From Sphingobacteriales bacterium (GTDB lineage: Bacteria > Bacteroidota > Bacteroidia > Sphingobacteriales > Sphingobacteriaceae), in NCBI GenBank assembly GCA_015655115.1, contig JAATFQ010000290.1:1-64000 (forward strand): DNA of 64,000 nt, given 5' to 3'. Below the pieces are notes generated by a model. That model searched no databases and was not told where the DNA came from. It was given only the letters and a program-made list of their open reading frames with translations. Position 1 is the stretch's first letter. The number at the start of each line of letters is the position of its first letter. Positions 8,322 to 16,110 of this stretch are shown in pieces. Position numbers and translations under genes: made by a program.

Positions 8322-8348
8322 TCCTATATTCGCCTTAAAATTCTTTGT

Positions 8349-9503
8349 ATGTTTCCTACTGTTTCTCATTTTATAGAATACCTTTTTGGCGTGCAGGTGC
8401 CGATGCCATTTAATACTTTCGGCGTATTTGTCGCCCTGGCTTTTATGGCCGGTTACTGGGCTTTTACGAAAGAATTAAAGCGTAAAGAGGCGTTAGGCAT
8501 ATTACATCCTGTTCAAAAAACAGTTACAGTTGGTTTACCGCCACAGCCAATGGAGCTGTTTTATAATGGCCTTTTCGGTTTCCTGATTGGGTATAAATTG
8601 GTTTATGCGCTGTTAAATTACCAGCTTTTTGTCAGCGATGCACAGACGGTACTTTTATCCACCCGTGGGAATATCTTAGGCGGTGTGATTCTGGCTGCCC
8701 TGTTTGCCTATTGGGATTATAATGAAAAGAACAAGTCGAAGCTGCCAAAACCTAAGCAGGTAGCAGTTATAGAACATCCCCATGATCTGATGGGGAATAT
8801 GATTGTATGGGCAGCAGTATGGGGTTTTTTAGGCGCTAAAATATTTGATAACCTGGAGCACTGGGAAAGTTTTGTGAAAGATCCTATTGGTGGATTGCTA
8901 TCCTTCAGTGGACTTACTTTTTACGGAGGATTGATTTGCGGAGGTGCGGCAGTATTGTATATCGCAAAGAATAATGGTATTAAGCCTTTACATATGCTGG
9001 ATGTTGGCGGGCCGGGCATGATGCTCGCTTATAGTGTAGGGCGTATAGGCTGTCATTTGTCAGGGGATGGCGACTGGGGAATTGTGAACATGAATCCTAA
9101 GCCTTTCAGCTGGCTGCCGGATTGGTTATGGGCATATACTTATCCAAATAATGTAGCCATGGAGGGCGTACAAATCCCCGGCTGCACCGGTAAGTTCTGC
9201 GCTGTATTGCCTTTGCCGGTTTATCCTACACCCATTTATGAAGTAATTGTCTGCTTTCTTTTGTTTCTAGTGCTGTGGCGTATCCGTCATATGATTAAGC
9301 TGCCAGGAATGATGTTCGGTATTTATTTAATGATGAATGGGCTTGAAAGATTTTTCATAGAGCTGATTCGCGTTAACTCCAGATATCATGTAGCTGGGAT
9401 TTCTTTTACCCAGGCAGAACTGATATCATCCTTATTATTTATTTGTGGCCTGCTACTTGTGGTGTTTTCTATTAAAAATAAGGAAAAACACGCGAGTTAC
9501 TAA
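8349..9503 (+). CDS. lgt: Prolipoprotein diacylglyceryl transferase
   Basis: Lgt transfers diacylglycerol from phosphatidylglycerol to the lipobox cysteine of prelipoproteins in the inner membrane. The signature around residues 228-245 (SVGRIGCHLSGDGDWG) is clear, and multiple hydrophobic segments span the chain. At 384 aa it is longer than the roughly 290-aa E. coli enzyme; extra residues lie in an early loop (KRKEALGILHPVQKT, and PKPKQVAVIEHPHD), as often seen in Bacteroidota. Many lipoproteins in this window would be its substrates. Confidence 0.93.
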   Translation: MFPTVSHFIEYLFGVQVPMPFNTFGVFVALAFMAGYWAFTKELKRKEALGILHPVQKTVTVGLPPQPMELFYNGLFGFLIGYKLVYALLNYQLFVSDAQTVLLSTRGNILGGVILAALFAYWDYNEKNKSKLPKPKQVAVIEHPHDLMGNMIVWAAVWGFLGAKIFDNLEHWESFVKDPIGGLLSFSGLTFYGGLICGGAAVLYIAKNNGIKPLHMLDVGGPGMMLAYSVGRIGCHLSGDGDWGIVNMNPKPFSWLPDWLWAYTYPNNVAMEGVQIPGCTGKFCAVLPLPVYPTPIYEVIVCFLLFLVLWRIRHMIKLPGMMFGIYLMMNGLERFFIELIRVNSRYHVAGISFTQAELISSLLFICGLLLVVFSIKNKEKHASY

Positions 9504-9514
9504 AAAAATAAGAT

Positions 9515-10309
9515 TTGAATTACGAACTTTTATGTACCCAGGTCATCGCGATTTCACGCATGACCGGCAATTTTATAAGAAAAGAATCTATGAATTTCAA
9601 TGCGAATGCAATTGAATTCAAAGGTTTAAATGATCTGGTATCCTATGTAGACAAAACTGCAGAACATCAGCTGGTAGATAATTTATCCCATTTAATTCCA
9701 GGTGCAGGCTTTACCACTGAAGAGGACACGCCTGACAGTATTGGTAAAACCTATAACTGGATTATTGATCCTCTGGATGGTACTACAAACTTTATTCATG
9801 GCGTGCCTACTTATTCTATTAGCATTGCATTGTATGAGGAAGATAAGCCTGTTTTAGGAGTGGTATATGAGATTAACAGGGCTGAAATGTTTTACAGTTA
9901 CAAAGATGCTCCTGCATATCTGAATAATGTAGAAATAAGGGTGTCGCAGCGAAATACGCTTGCAGACTCATTGCTGGCTACAGGATTTCCTTATTATCAG
10001 TTTGAAAAGCAAGCCCAGTATATGCATTTATTGTCGGAATTGATGCAGAAAACGCATGGATTACGCAGGATAGGTTCTGCGGCTGTAGACCTTGCTTATG
10101 TTGCCTGTGGCCGTTTTGATGGGTTTTTTGAATACAATTTAAATTCATACGATGTTGCCGGAGGCGCTTACCTGGTACAACAGGCAGGGGGAAACATAAT
10201 GAACTTTAGTGGCGGTGATGAATTCATCAATCAGCGGGAAATACTCGCTACCAACGGACTGGTCGATGGCGAGCTGCTGGAAGCTATTGGGCGACATTTC
10301 AATGCTTAA
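9515..10309 (+). CDS. Inositol monophosphatase family protein (SuhB/CysQ-like)
   Basis: A 264-aa Mg2+-dependent phosphatase of the inositol monophosphatase family. It has the acidic residues E69/E70, the signature DPLDGTTNF at 85-93, and the C-terminal NSYDVAGG metal-binding motif. The frame starts at TTG, 11 bases after lgt; the alignment with family N-termini favours this TTG over the next Met. The substrate (inositol-1-phosphate, 3'-phosphoadenosine 5'-phosphate or another) cannot be told from sequence. Confidence 0.88.
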   Translation: MNYELLCTQVIAISRMTGNFIRKESMNFNANAIEFKGLNDLVSYVDKTAEHQLVDNLSHLIPGAGFTTEEDTPDSIGKTYNWIIDPLDGTTNFIHGVPTYSISIALYEEDKPVLGVVYEINRAEMFYSYKDAPAYLNNVEIRVSQRNTLADSLLATGFPYYQFEKQAQYMHLLSELMQKTHGLRRIGSAAVDLAYVACGRFDGFFEYNLNSYDVAGGAYLVQQAGGNIMNFSGGDEFINQREILATNGLVDGELLEAIGRHFNA

Positions 10310-10324
10310 CAGGCATATATCTTG

Positions 10325-10374
10325 ATTTACAAAAAACGGGGTCCATTACTAAATAGACCCCGTTTTTTGTAAAT
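10325..10374. terminator. Bidirectional terminator between convergent genes
   Basis: A 19-bp perfect stem (core AAAAAACGGGGTC / GACCCCGTTTTTT) with a 12-base loop has an A-run and a T-run on opposite sides. It separates the inositol-phosphatase gene from nfu. Confidence 0.88.
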
Positions 10375-10405
10375 GCTTTATTTCAGCTTCAGTTAGATGC
10401 TCTGG

Positions 10406-10957
10406 TTAGAGCGCATTAGAAACTACTTCCTTTACTTCAGGCACCATACGCTGCAACAGGTTTTGGATACCTGACTTCAGCGTGATGGTAGAAGAAGGAC
10501 AGCCACTGCACGATCCGCGGAGCTCCACAGTTACTACACCTTCCTCAAAAGATTTATAACTGATGGCACCACCATCCTGCTCTACTGCAGGGCGGATATA
10601 ATCATGGAGGATTTGCTGGATTTTTATTTCCAGGTCAGATCCTTCAAATGCAGGAGCCTCTTCAGCATGAGCTTCTTTTATTTTATATTCTGATTCAACA
10701 GCACCTTTTACAAATTCCTTAAGGATAGGTTCAACATCTGCCCATTCTGCATCTTCAGTTTTGGTGATGGTCACGAAATTACTTGCAAAAAATACGCCGC
10801 TGACAAAGTTAAACTTGAACAATTCTTTTGCAAAAGGAGAGTGCTCAGCACTTTCTTTTGTTGCGAAATCTTCACTGCCGTTAATCAACAATTTGTTGAC
10901 CATAAACTTCATCGTAGCAGGATTCGGGGTTTGTTCTGTATATACATTAATAGTCAT
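10406..10957 (-). CDS. NifU-like Fe-S scaffold/carrier protein (Nfu)
   Basis: An Nfu-type protein that delivers 4Fe-4S clusters to client enzymes. Residues 1 to about 90 form the Nfu N-terminal domain (EQTPNPATMKFMVN), and residues about 110-183 the NifU C-terminal domain with the cluster-binding CSGC pair (C150, C153). The 183-aa two-domain layout is the usual one in Bacteroidota and mitochondria. A consensus -7 element precedes it. Confidence 0.92.
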   Translation of the reverse strand: MTINVYTEQTPNPATMKFMVNKLLINGSEDFATKESAEHSPFAKELFKFNFVSGVFFASNFVTITKTEDAEWADVEPILKEFVKGAVESEYKIKEAHAEEAPAFEGSDLEIKIQQILHDYIRPAVEQDGGAISYKSFEEGVVTVELRGSCSGCPSSTITLKSGIQNLLQRMVPEVKEVVSNAL

Positions 10958-10973
10958 GGTCTCTTTTTTCTTA

Positions 10974-10981
10974 CAAAAATA
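10974..10981 (-). promoter_or_regulatory. -7 element for nfu
   Basis: TATTTTTG on the minus strand matches TAnnTTTG, 17 bases before the nfu ATG. A TTTG lies upstream but only 14 bases away, shorter than usual. Confidence 0.4.
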
Positions 10982-11034
10982 AATAATTCGGGATTCAAAT
11001 TCAGATATCGGTGTCTGTTTAAGGTCATTAAATG

Positions 11035-12381
11035 TTAAAACACACCTGTGTAGTTGAAAGGCGTAATTTGTTTCAGCTCCTGTTTAATCACTTCATCAAT
11101 TTGTAAACTATCAATAAACGCCGCCATTGTCTGTGCTGTAATCTTCGTATTGGTGCGTGTAAGATCTTTTAAGGCTTCATATGGATTAGGATAGGCTTCA
11201 CGTCTAAGGATAGTCTGTATGGCTTCTGCCACTACCGCCCAATTGTTTTCGAGGTCGGCAGCAATAACTTCATTATTTAGTAATAGCTTGTTCAGCCCTT
11301 TCAATGTTGAGGAAATAGCAATCAGTGTGTGTGCCATGGGTACGCCTACATTTCTCAATACCGTTGAGTCTGTAAGGTCTCTTTGCAGGCGTGAAATAGG
11401 GAGTTTGGCAGCAAAGAATTCAAACAGGGCATTTGCCAATCCTGCATTACCTTCCGCATTTTCAAAATCAATAGGATTAACCTTATGAGGCATGGCAGAT
11501 GAACCAACTTCACCTTCCTTTATTTTTTGCTTGAAATAGTTTTTAGCAATATAAGCCCAGATGTCCCTGTCGAGATCTATAATGATAGTATTAATTCTTT
11601 TCAAAGCATCACATTGTGCTGCAAACTGATCATAGTGTTCAATTTGTGTGGTGTGTTGTGCACGGTTCAGTTCCAGTGTACTGTTGACAAACTTATTTGA
11701 AAAATCTACCCAGTTGATAGCCGGATAAGCAATATGGTGTGCATTGAAGTTTCCTGTTGCTCCGCCAAATTTGGCACTATGGGGGATATTTTTAAGGTTA
11801 TTCAGTTGTATTTCCAGTCGCTCGGCGAAAACTAAAAACTCTTTGCCCAGTTTAGTGGGTGAGGCAGGCTGTCCATGAGTATGGGCCAGCAAGGGAATAT
11901 CTTTCCATTCTGTAGCCAGTTCTTTTAGTTTATCAATTAACAGGCTGATGTTAGGATAATAAACTTCGTTCAACGCCAGTTTAAAAGTATAAGGGATGGC
12001 TGTATTATTTATATCCTGAGAGGTAAGTCCGAAATGTATAAATTCTTTAAACTCCTGCAGGCCCAGATCGTCGAACTTTTTCTTGATAAAATATTCAACA
12101 GCTTTGACATCATGATTGGTGATTTTCTCCGTGTCTTTTATTTCCTGTGCATCTTCATCATTAAAAAGATCAGATATAGCACGCAGTTTACTATAATTCT
12201 CTTTATCAAACTGGTTTAATCCTGTTAGTCCGGTTTCACATAAAGCGATAAAATATTCGATTTCAACGTACACTCTGTATTTGATTAAGGCAGATTCCGA
12301 GAAATATTTTGAAAGCTCTTTCGTAGTGTTCCTGTAACGGCCGTCAACAGGTGATATAGCTTGTAATGGTGATAAATTAAT
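11035..12381 (-). CDS. purB: Adenylosuccinate lyase, probable ATT start
   Basis: PurB splits SAICAR and adenylosuccinate in purine synthesis. The signature SSAMPHKVNP sits at about residues 294-303, and THGQPAS and QRDLTDSTVLRN are present. The ORF track begins at a GTG that would remove 36 residues, including the conserved AISPVDGRYR substrate-binding segment. That segment is present upstream in the same frame and continues back to ATT AAT TTA; an in-frame TAG lies farther upstream with no ATG, GTG or TTG between. Starting at ATT gives 448 aa, the normal Bacteroidota length. A -7 element 22 bases before the ATT supports this start. Confidence 0.88.
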   Translation of the reverse strand: MNLSPLQAISPVDGRYRNTTKELSKYFSESALIKYRVYVEIEYFIALCETGLTGLNQFDKENYSKLRAISDLFNDEDAQEIKDTEKITNHDVKAVEYFIKKKFDDLGLQEFKEFIHFGLTSQDINNTAIPYTFKLALNEVYYPNISLLIDKLKELATEWKDIPLLAHTHGQPASPTKLGKEFLVFAERLEIQLNNLKNIPHSAKFGGATGNFNAHHIAYPAINWVDFSNKFVNSTLELNRAQHTTQIEHYDQFAAQCDALKRINTIIIDLDRDIWAYIAKNYFKQKIKEGEVGSSAMPHKVNPIDFENAEGNAGLANALFEFFAAKLPISRLQRDLTDSTVLRNVGVPMAHTLIAISSTLKGLNKLLLNNEVIAADLENNWAVVAEAIQTILRREAYPNPYEALKDLTRTNTKITAQTMAAFIDSLQIDEVIKQELKQITPFNYTGVF

Positions 12382-12403
12382 GTATAAGAAATTTTTACAG
12401 CTG

Positions 12404-12437
12404 CAAAGGTAGCAATTTACACAAATCTATGGCACAA
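12404..12437 (-). promoter_or_regulatory. Promoter of purB
   Basis: On the minus strand TTTG, provided by the end of the preceding terminator T-run, is followed after about 23 bases by TACCTTTG. The predicted transcript starts only some 15-20 bases before the ATT start codon. Confidence 0.55.
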
Positions 12438-12438
12438 A

Positions 12439-12470
12439 AAAAAGGCTTTGGATAATTCCAAAGCCTTTTT
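12439..12470 (-). terminator. Terminator after small lipoprotein gene
   Basis: A 13-bp stem (AAAAAGGCTTTGG / CCAAAGCCTTTTT) with loop ATAATT is followed on the minus strand by a run of T. The T-run also supplies the -33 TTTG for purB. Confidence 0.8.
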
Positions 12471-12486
12471 CTAAAGCTTAGTTAGC

Positions 12487-12699
12487 TTATTTTTTTACTG
12501 AATCAACAGTAGTAGTAGTAGCAGTAACAGTTGTATCTTTCACAGTTGAATCTTTAACTGTAGTATCAACATCAGTAACAACAGTAGAAGAATCAGTTAC
12601 AGTTGTATCTGAAGCACCACCTTTTTTTTCTGAGTTACATGCAGCTACTGATAAAGAGATTGCTAAAGCTAAAAAGCCAAATTTGAATAAGTTTTTCAT
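12487..12699 (-). CDS. Small Thr/Asp/Val-rich lipoprotein
   Basis: A 70-aa predicted lipoprotein with a short basic N-terminus, hydrophobic stretch and lipobox SVAAC. The mature part is almost entirely Thr, Asp, Val, Ser and Lys in loose repeats (TTVTDSSTVVTDVDTTVKD). Such low-complexity small lipoproteins are common in Pedobacter-like genomes, and I do not know a function. Its upstream region shares a TGGGTTACC-N15-TATTAAT element with the divergent sigma-factor gene, which suggests it may belong to that sigma factor's regulon (inference). Confidence 0.75.
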   Translation of the reverse strand: MKNLFKFGFLALAISLSVAACNSEKKGGASDTTVTDSSTVVTDVDTTVKDSTVKDTTVTATTTTVDSVKK

Positions 12700-12733
12700 T
12701 TGAATTCTGTTTAAAATAATTAATTAATTTTAC

Positions 12734-12767
12734 AGATTAATACCAGAAAGATTAAAAGGTAACCCAC
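12734..12767 (-). promoter_or_regulatory. Putative ECF-type promoter of the small lipoprotein gene
   Basis: On the minus strand TGGGTTACC is followed after 15 bases by TATTAAT, about 35 bases before the lipoprotein ATG. The identical two-part element with identical spacing lies on the plus strand before the sigma-factor gene. Confidence 0.5.
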
Positions 12768-12808
12768 CTATTTAAAAAAAAAATGAATAAAATTTTTTTA
12801 CCTAATAT

Positions 12809-12839
12809 TGGGTTACCATTCACGCATAAATGTATTAAT
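12809..12839 (+). promoter_or_regulatory. Matching TGGGTTACC-N15-TATTAAT element before sigma-factor gene
   Basis: This is the same motif and spacing as on the lipoprotein side, in the opposite orientation. TATTAAT ends only 2 bases before the GTG start, so if it is a promoter the transcript would be leaderless or start inside the gene; it could instead be an operator. Confidence 0.45.
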
Positions 12840-12841
12840 TA

Positions 12842-13408
12842 GTGAGTAAGAAGTTAAGCAATTCAGTTCCAACAGATAGAGAGGTAGTTTTAGGGATACT
12901 AAATGACTCGGAAGACGCATTAAACAGGTTGTACATAGGTCACTTTCCGATGGTTTTACAACTTGTTTTGAATAATAATGGTGATGAGGACGACGCTAAA
13001 GACGTATATCAGGAAGCTATTATTATACTTTATAATAAAATTAAAGGTGGTGATTTCGAGTTAAGCAGTAAATTGAAAACGTACATATATTCAGTTTGCA
13101 GACGTATCTGGTTAAAGAAGCTTTCGCAGCAAAGCAAGAAGACCAACAATATATCTGATTTTGAAGATGTGGTTGCCGTTGAAGTTGATGTTGAGCAGCA
13201 TGAAGAGAAGGAACTGCAGTTTGAGAAGATGGGAGCAGCACTATTGAACCTGGGGGAACCTTGCAAAACTATTATTCAGGATTTTTATATTAATAATCTG
13301 TCTATGCAGGATATTTGTGAGAAGTTTGGTTATACGAATACCGATAACGTAAAAACTCAGAAGTATAAATGCCTGCAGAGATTAAAGAAATTATTTTTTC
13401 AGTTATAA
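12842..13408 (+). CDS. ECF-type RNA polymerase sigma factor
   Basis: A 188-aa sigma-70 family factor with only regions 2 and 4. Region 2 includes DEDDAKDVYQEAIIILYNKI and KLKTYIYSVCRRIWLKKL; region 4 is the C-terminal helix-turn-helix (NLSMQDICEKFGYTN, then VKTQKYKCLQRLKKLF). Translation begins at GTG; no ATG occurs until well inside region 2. The stop is 3 bases before the next gene, whose product has an anti-sigma-like N-terminus, a typical sigma/anti-sigma pair. Autoregulation is suggested by the shared motif in the divergent promoter region. Confidence 0.88.
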   Translation: MSKKLSNSVPTDREVVLGILNDSEDALNRLYIGHFPMVLQLVLNNNGDEDDAKDVYQEAIIILYNKIKGGDFELSSKLKTYIYSVCRRIWLKKLSQQSKKTNNISDFEDVVAVEVDVEQHEEKELQFEKMGAALLNLGEPCKTIIQDFYINNLSMQDICEKFGYTNTDNVKTQKYKCLQRLKKLFFQL

Positions 13409-13411
13409 TAC

Positions 13412-14512
13412 GTGATGAGAAAAGACATAGAGTTAGAAGGCATAATTGAAGATTACCTGCAGGGCAGGCTCGGGGCAGCAGAAGCGGAAGCTTTTGAAAA
13501 ATTGCGCACTCAGGACCCGGCTGTTGACCACAAGGTTGTAGCACACCAGTTTTTTCTGGATTCATTGACTCAGTATGGTGCCAATGCTTCTTTAAAGCAT
13601 ATGATGGATCATGCTCATGAGCAAATTGATGTGGATACACTGGTTGATGAGCTGAAACCTCACCCTTCGTATATTGTTAATCTATGGCGCAATAATAAGT
13701 CGGCCGTTGCGGTTGCAGCATCTTTCATCTTATTAACGATGTTCGTAGTGTATTCTCATTTCGGAAAAACACAGGATGGAATAAACGACCTGATGCTGAT
13801 GCGCAGGGAAGTAGCAATCATTAAAAATAGCCAGAATAAACTGGTAAGGAAGTTTAATTCTACTTCTACTCTTCCAAGAGGACCTGTTATTGCCGCTAAA
13901 TTTGGCGGAACAGGTTTCGCTCTTACTTCTAATGGGTACTTGTGTACCAGTTACCATGTGGTGAAGGATGCAGATTCTATATATGTTCAGAACACAAAGG
14001 GAGAAGCTTTTAAAGTTAAGGTTGCATTTAGTGACCCACAGTATGATATTGCTATTCTGAAAATCATCGATAATAATTTCAGTTCGCTTTCTAATATACA
14101 ATATACACTTAAAAAATATGATACTGGCATGGGAGAGGATGTATTTACTATTGGCTTCCCTAAAGATGATCCTGTTTTTGGCGAAGGGTATGTAAGCTCT
14201 AAGAGTGGTCATGATGGTGATACAACCCAATATCAGGTATCTATACCTATTAATCCCGGAAACAGTGGCGGCCCGGTATTGGATACGCATGGAAACCTTA
14301 TCGGTGTGATTACCGGTAAAGAACACCAGTCTGACGGGGCTACATTTGCAGTGAAAGCAAAATATATCCGTGAGGCGCTGAATTCAATTCCTCAGGATTC
14401 ATTGGGTAAAAAGGTAGTTGTAGCTAAAAAGAATATTCTTCAGGGATTGAAAAGAACTAAACAGATCAATAAGATCCAGGATTATGTTTACATGATCAAA
14501 GTGTATAACTAA
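13412..14512 (+). CDS. Membrane-anchored trypsin-like protease with anti-sigma-like cytoplasmic domain
   Basis: Residues 1 to about 80 resemble the cytoplasmic part of Bacteroidota anti-sigma factors (IEDYLQGRLGAAEAEAFEKL, then DPAVDHKVVAHQFFLDSL). One membrane segment spans about 97-115. The rest is an S1C/DegP-like protease domain with catalytic H182 (TSYHVV), D212 (YDIAILKI) and S285 (NPGNSGGP). No PDZ domain is seen. The downstream tail is basic (KKVVVAKKNILQGLKRTK). Cotranscription with the sigma gene suggests it senses or processes an envelope signal and controls the sigma factor; this is inference. An alternative is a protease with an unrelated coiled N-terminus. Confidence 0.85.
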   Translation: MMRKDIELEGIIEDYLQGRLGAAEAEAFEKLRTQDPAVDHKVVAHQFFLDSLTQYGANASLKHMMDHAHEQIDVDTLVDELKPHPSYIVNLWRNNKSAVAVAASFILLTMFVVYSHFGKTQDGINDLMLMRREVAIIKNSQNKLVRKFNSTSTLPRGPVIAAKFGGTGFALTSNGYLCTSYHVVKDADSIYVQNTKGEAFKVKVAFSDPQYDIAILKIIDNNFSSLSNIQYTLKKYDTGMGEDVFTIGFPKDDPVFGEGYVSSKSGHDGDTTQYQVSIPINPGNSGGPVLDTHGNLIGVITGKEHQSDGATFAVKAKYIREALNSIPQDSLGKKVVVAKKNILQGLKRTKQINKIQDYVYMIKVYN

Positions 14513-14559
14513 AATATATACAACCAGGTTCTGCCTGGGATATAATTATATCATATTTA

Positions 14560-14603
14560 AAAGAACCCCGGAATATTTATATATTTCGGGGTTCTTTGTT
14601 TTT
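14560..14603 (+). terminator. Terminator after sigma/protease operon
   Basis: An imperfect 16-bp stem with core AAGAACCCCG / CGGGGTTCTT is followed by TGTTTTT. Confidence 0.75.
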
Positions 14604-14657
14604 AAACCTATAAGCATGAGCTGTATTGTCACAGAGAATCTCAATGATATTTTTTAA

Positions 14658-14714
14658 GTTGTTCGTTATATTTGCTTGTTTGCGTTACGCAAATAAGCAA
14701 ATATAACGAACAAC
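14658..14714. repeat. 57-bp near-perfect palindrome upstream of GNAT gene
   Basis: Two 28-base arms (GTTGTTCGTTATATTTGCTT... and complement) match at 27 of 28 positions, the exception being G-T compatible, around a single central T. The right arm ends 11 bases before the likely ATG of the acetyltransferase. There is no T-run, so it does not look like a terminator. Confidence 0.85.
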
Positions 14715-14725
14715 AAATATTAAGA

Positions 14726-15265
14726 ATGATAGAAACAGACAGATTATTGATCAGACCCTATGAGATTCAGGACGCCGGAGATTTATTTTTGGAAATCCAG
14801 CGTAACAAAGACCATTTAGCGGACTTCTTTTTCAATATGTTGAAAGCTACTGAAAATATTCAGGGCTTAAATCAATATTTGAATCGAAAACAAGAGGACT
14901 GGGAGTCCAAAAAAGGATATGCCTGCGGCATCTTTTTAAAGGATTCACAGAAACTTATCGGTCATATTTCAATCAGGGAAATTGATTGGCGTGTTCCTAA
15001 AGGTGAATTAGGGTACTTCATCTACAAATCCTATACAGGACAAAAGTTTTCGCAGGAAGCCTTAAAGGCATTTAGGGACTGGTGTATAACTCAACAAGCG
15101 TTCAACCGTGTTTTTATGAAAATTGCTCCTGATAACATTCCAAGTATAAAAACTGCAGCAGGTTGTAGTTTTAAATTTGAAGGACTATTAAGAAAAGATT
15201 ACAGAAGAAGAGAGGAAAATCTGATAGATATGAATATTTATAGTTTCATATCTGCCGATAAGTAA
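14726..15265 (+). CDS. GNAT acetyltransferase, RimJ/RimL type
   Basis: A 179-aa GNAT-family N-acetyltransferase of the ribosomal-protein-serine/alanine acetyltransferase group. It shows the typical start IETDRLLIRPYEIQDA, the beta4 segment KLIGHISIREID, a GELGYFIYKSYTGQKFSQEAL acetyl-CoA region and a C-terminal NIPSIKTAAGCSFKFEG. The track start at 14672 lies inside the palindrome and adds 18 non-homologous residues; the ATG used here fits the family. The substrate is unknown. Confidence 0.85.
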   Translation: MIETDRLLIRPYEIQDAGDLFLEIQRNKDHLADFFFNMLKATENIQGLNQYLNRKQEDWESKKGYACGIFLKDSQKLIGHISIREIDWRVPKGELGYFIYKSYTGQKFSQEALKAFRDWCITQQAFNRVFMKIAPDNIPSIKTAAGCSFKFEGLLRKDYRRREENLIDMNIYSFISADK

Positions 15266-15338
15266 TAGCAATGATAATTGATCCAAAACTGTTGATGTAA
15301 GGTCACAATCCATCCAATGTTGCAGATAATTAAAATAT

Positions 15339-15353
15339 CTACTATATTAGTAG
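15339..15353. promoter_or_regulatory. Perfect 15-bp palindrome before peroxiredoxin gene
   Basis: CTACTATATTAGTAG is a perfect inverted repeat 42 bases upstream of the peroxiredoxin ATG. It may be an operator; the regulator is unknown. Confidence 0.35.
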
Positions 15354-15394
15354 TAGTTTAACGTTTTTAATTTTCACAAATAAAATATACAATT

Positions 15395-16030
15395 ATGAGT
15401 ATCAGAATAGGAGATATTGCCCCTAATTTCAAAGCTAAAACTTCAATTGGAGATATTGATTTCTATGAATTTCTTGGTGATAGCTGGGGTGTTATTTTTT
15501 CGCATCCGGCAGATTATACACCGGTTTGTACTACAGAACTTGGGCGTACTGCATCGCTCAAAGCAGAATTTGATAAACGAGATGTGAAAGTGATAGCCTT
15601 AAGTGTGGATTCTGTAGAATCGCATAAAAGCTGGATCAATGACATTAATGAAACTCAAAATACCAGTGTGGAATTTCCTATCATAGCTGATGAAGATAAG
15701 AAGGTTGCTGATCTTTATGATATGATACATCCTAACGCTTCAGAGACACTTACCGTACGTTCTTTGTTTATCATATCACCTGATAAAAAGATAAAGCTCA
15801 TGCTTACTTATCCGGCATCTACAGGAAGGAATTTCACTGAAGTACTGAGGGTGATAGATTCATTACAGTTAACAGCGAAATATAGTGTTGCTACGCCGGC
15901 CGACTGGAAAGATGGAGAGGATGTAGTAGTAATGAATAGCATCAAAACTGAAGATATTCCGGCCAAATTCCCCAAAGGCCATAAAGTTATTAAACCTTAC
16001 CTAAGAACTACCCCACAACCTAATAAATAA
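15395..16030 (+). CDS. 1-Cys peroxiredoxin (Prx6 type)
   Basis: A thiol peroxidase that reduces hydrogen and organic peroxides. The peroxidatic cysteine is C45 in HPADYTPVCTTELG. The Prx6 features are the long C-terminal dimerisation region with the block DWKDGEDVVV and the ending GHKVIKPYLRTTP. No second resolving cysteine is evident, consistent with a 1-Cys enzyme. It is full length at 211 aa and stands alone between a GNAT gene and a cold-shock gene. Confidence 0.92.
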   Translation: MSIRIGDIAPNFKAKTSIGDIDFYEFLGDSWGVIFSHPADYTPVCTTELGRTASLKAEFDKRDVKVIALSVDSVESHKSWINDINETQNTSVEFPIIADEDKKVADLYDMIHPNASETLTVRSLFIISPDKKIKLMLTYPASTGRNFTEVLRVIDSLQLTAKYSVATPADWKDGEDVVVMNSIKTEDIPAKFPKGHKVIKPYLRTTPQPNK

Positions 16031-16110
16031 TTTTTAAAACTTATTGTTTTTATTTAAGTTTGATATAGTTGAAAACTGAAGGGAAACATTAATTTATACA
16101 TTAAAATTTT

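Noticed and set aside
13733-14326. 197-aa minus-strand ORF
   Set aside because: Lies antisense within the protease gene; the real gene has intact catalytic motifs.
14672-14725. N-terminal extension of the GNAT gene in the ORF track
   Set aside because: These 18 codons are encoded by the palindrome and have no counterpart in the family; the ATG at 14726 starts the conserved sequence.
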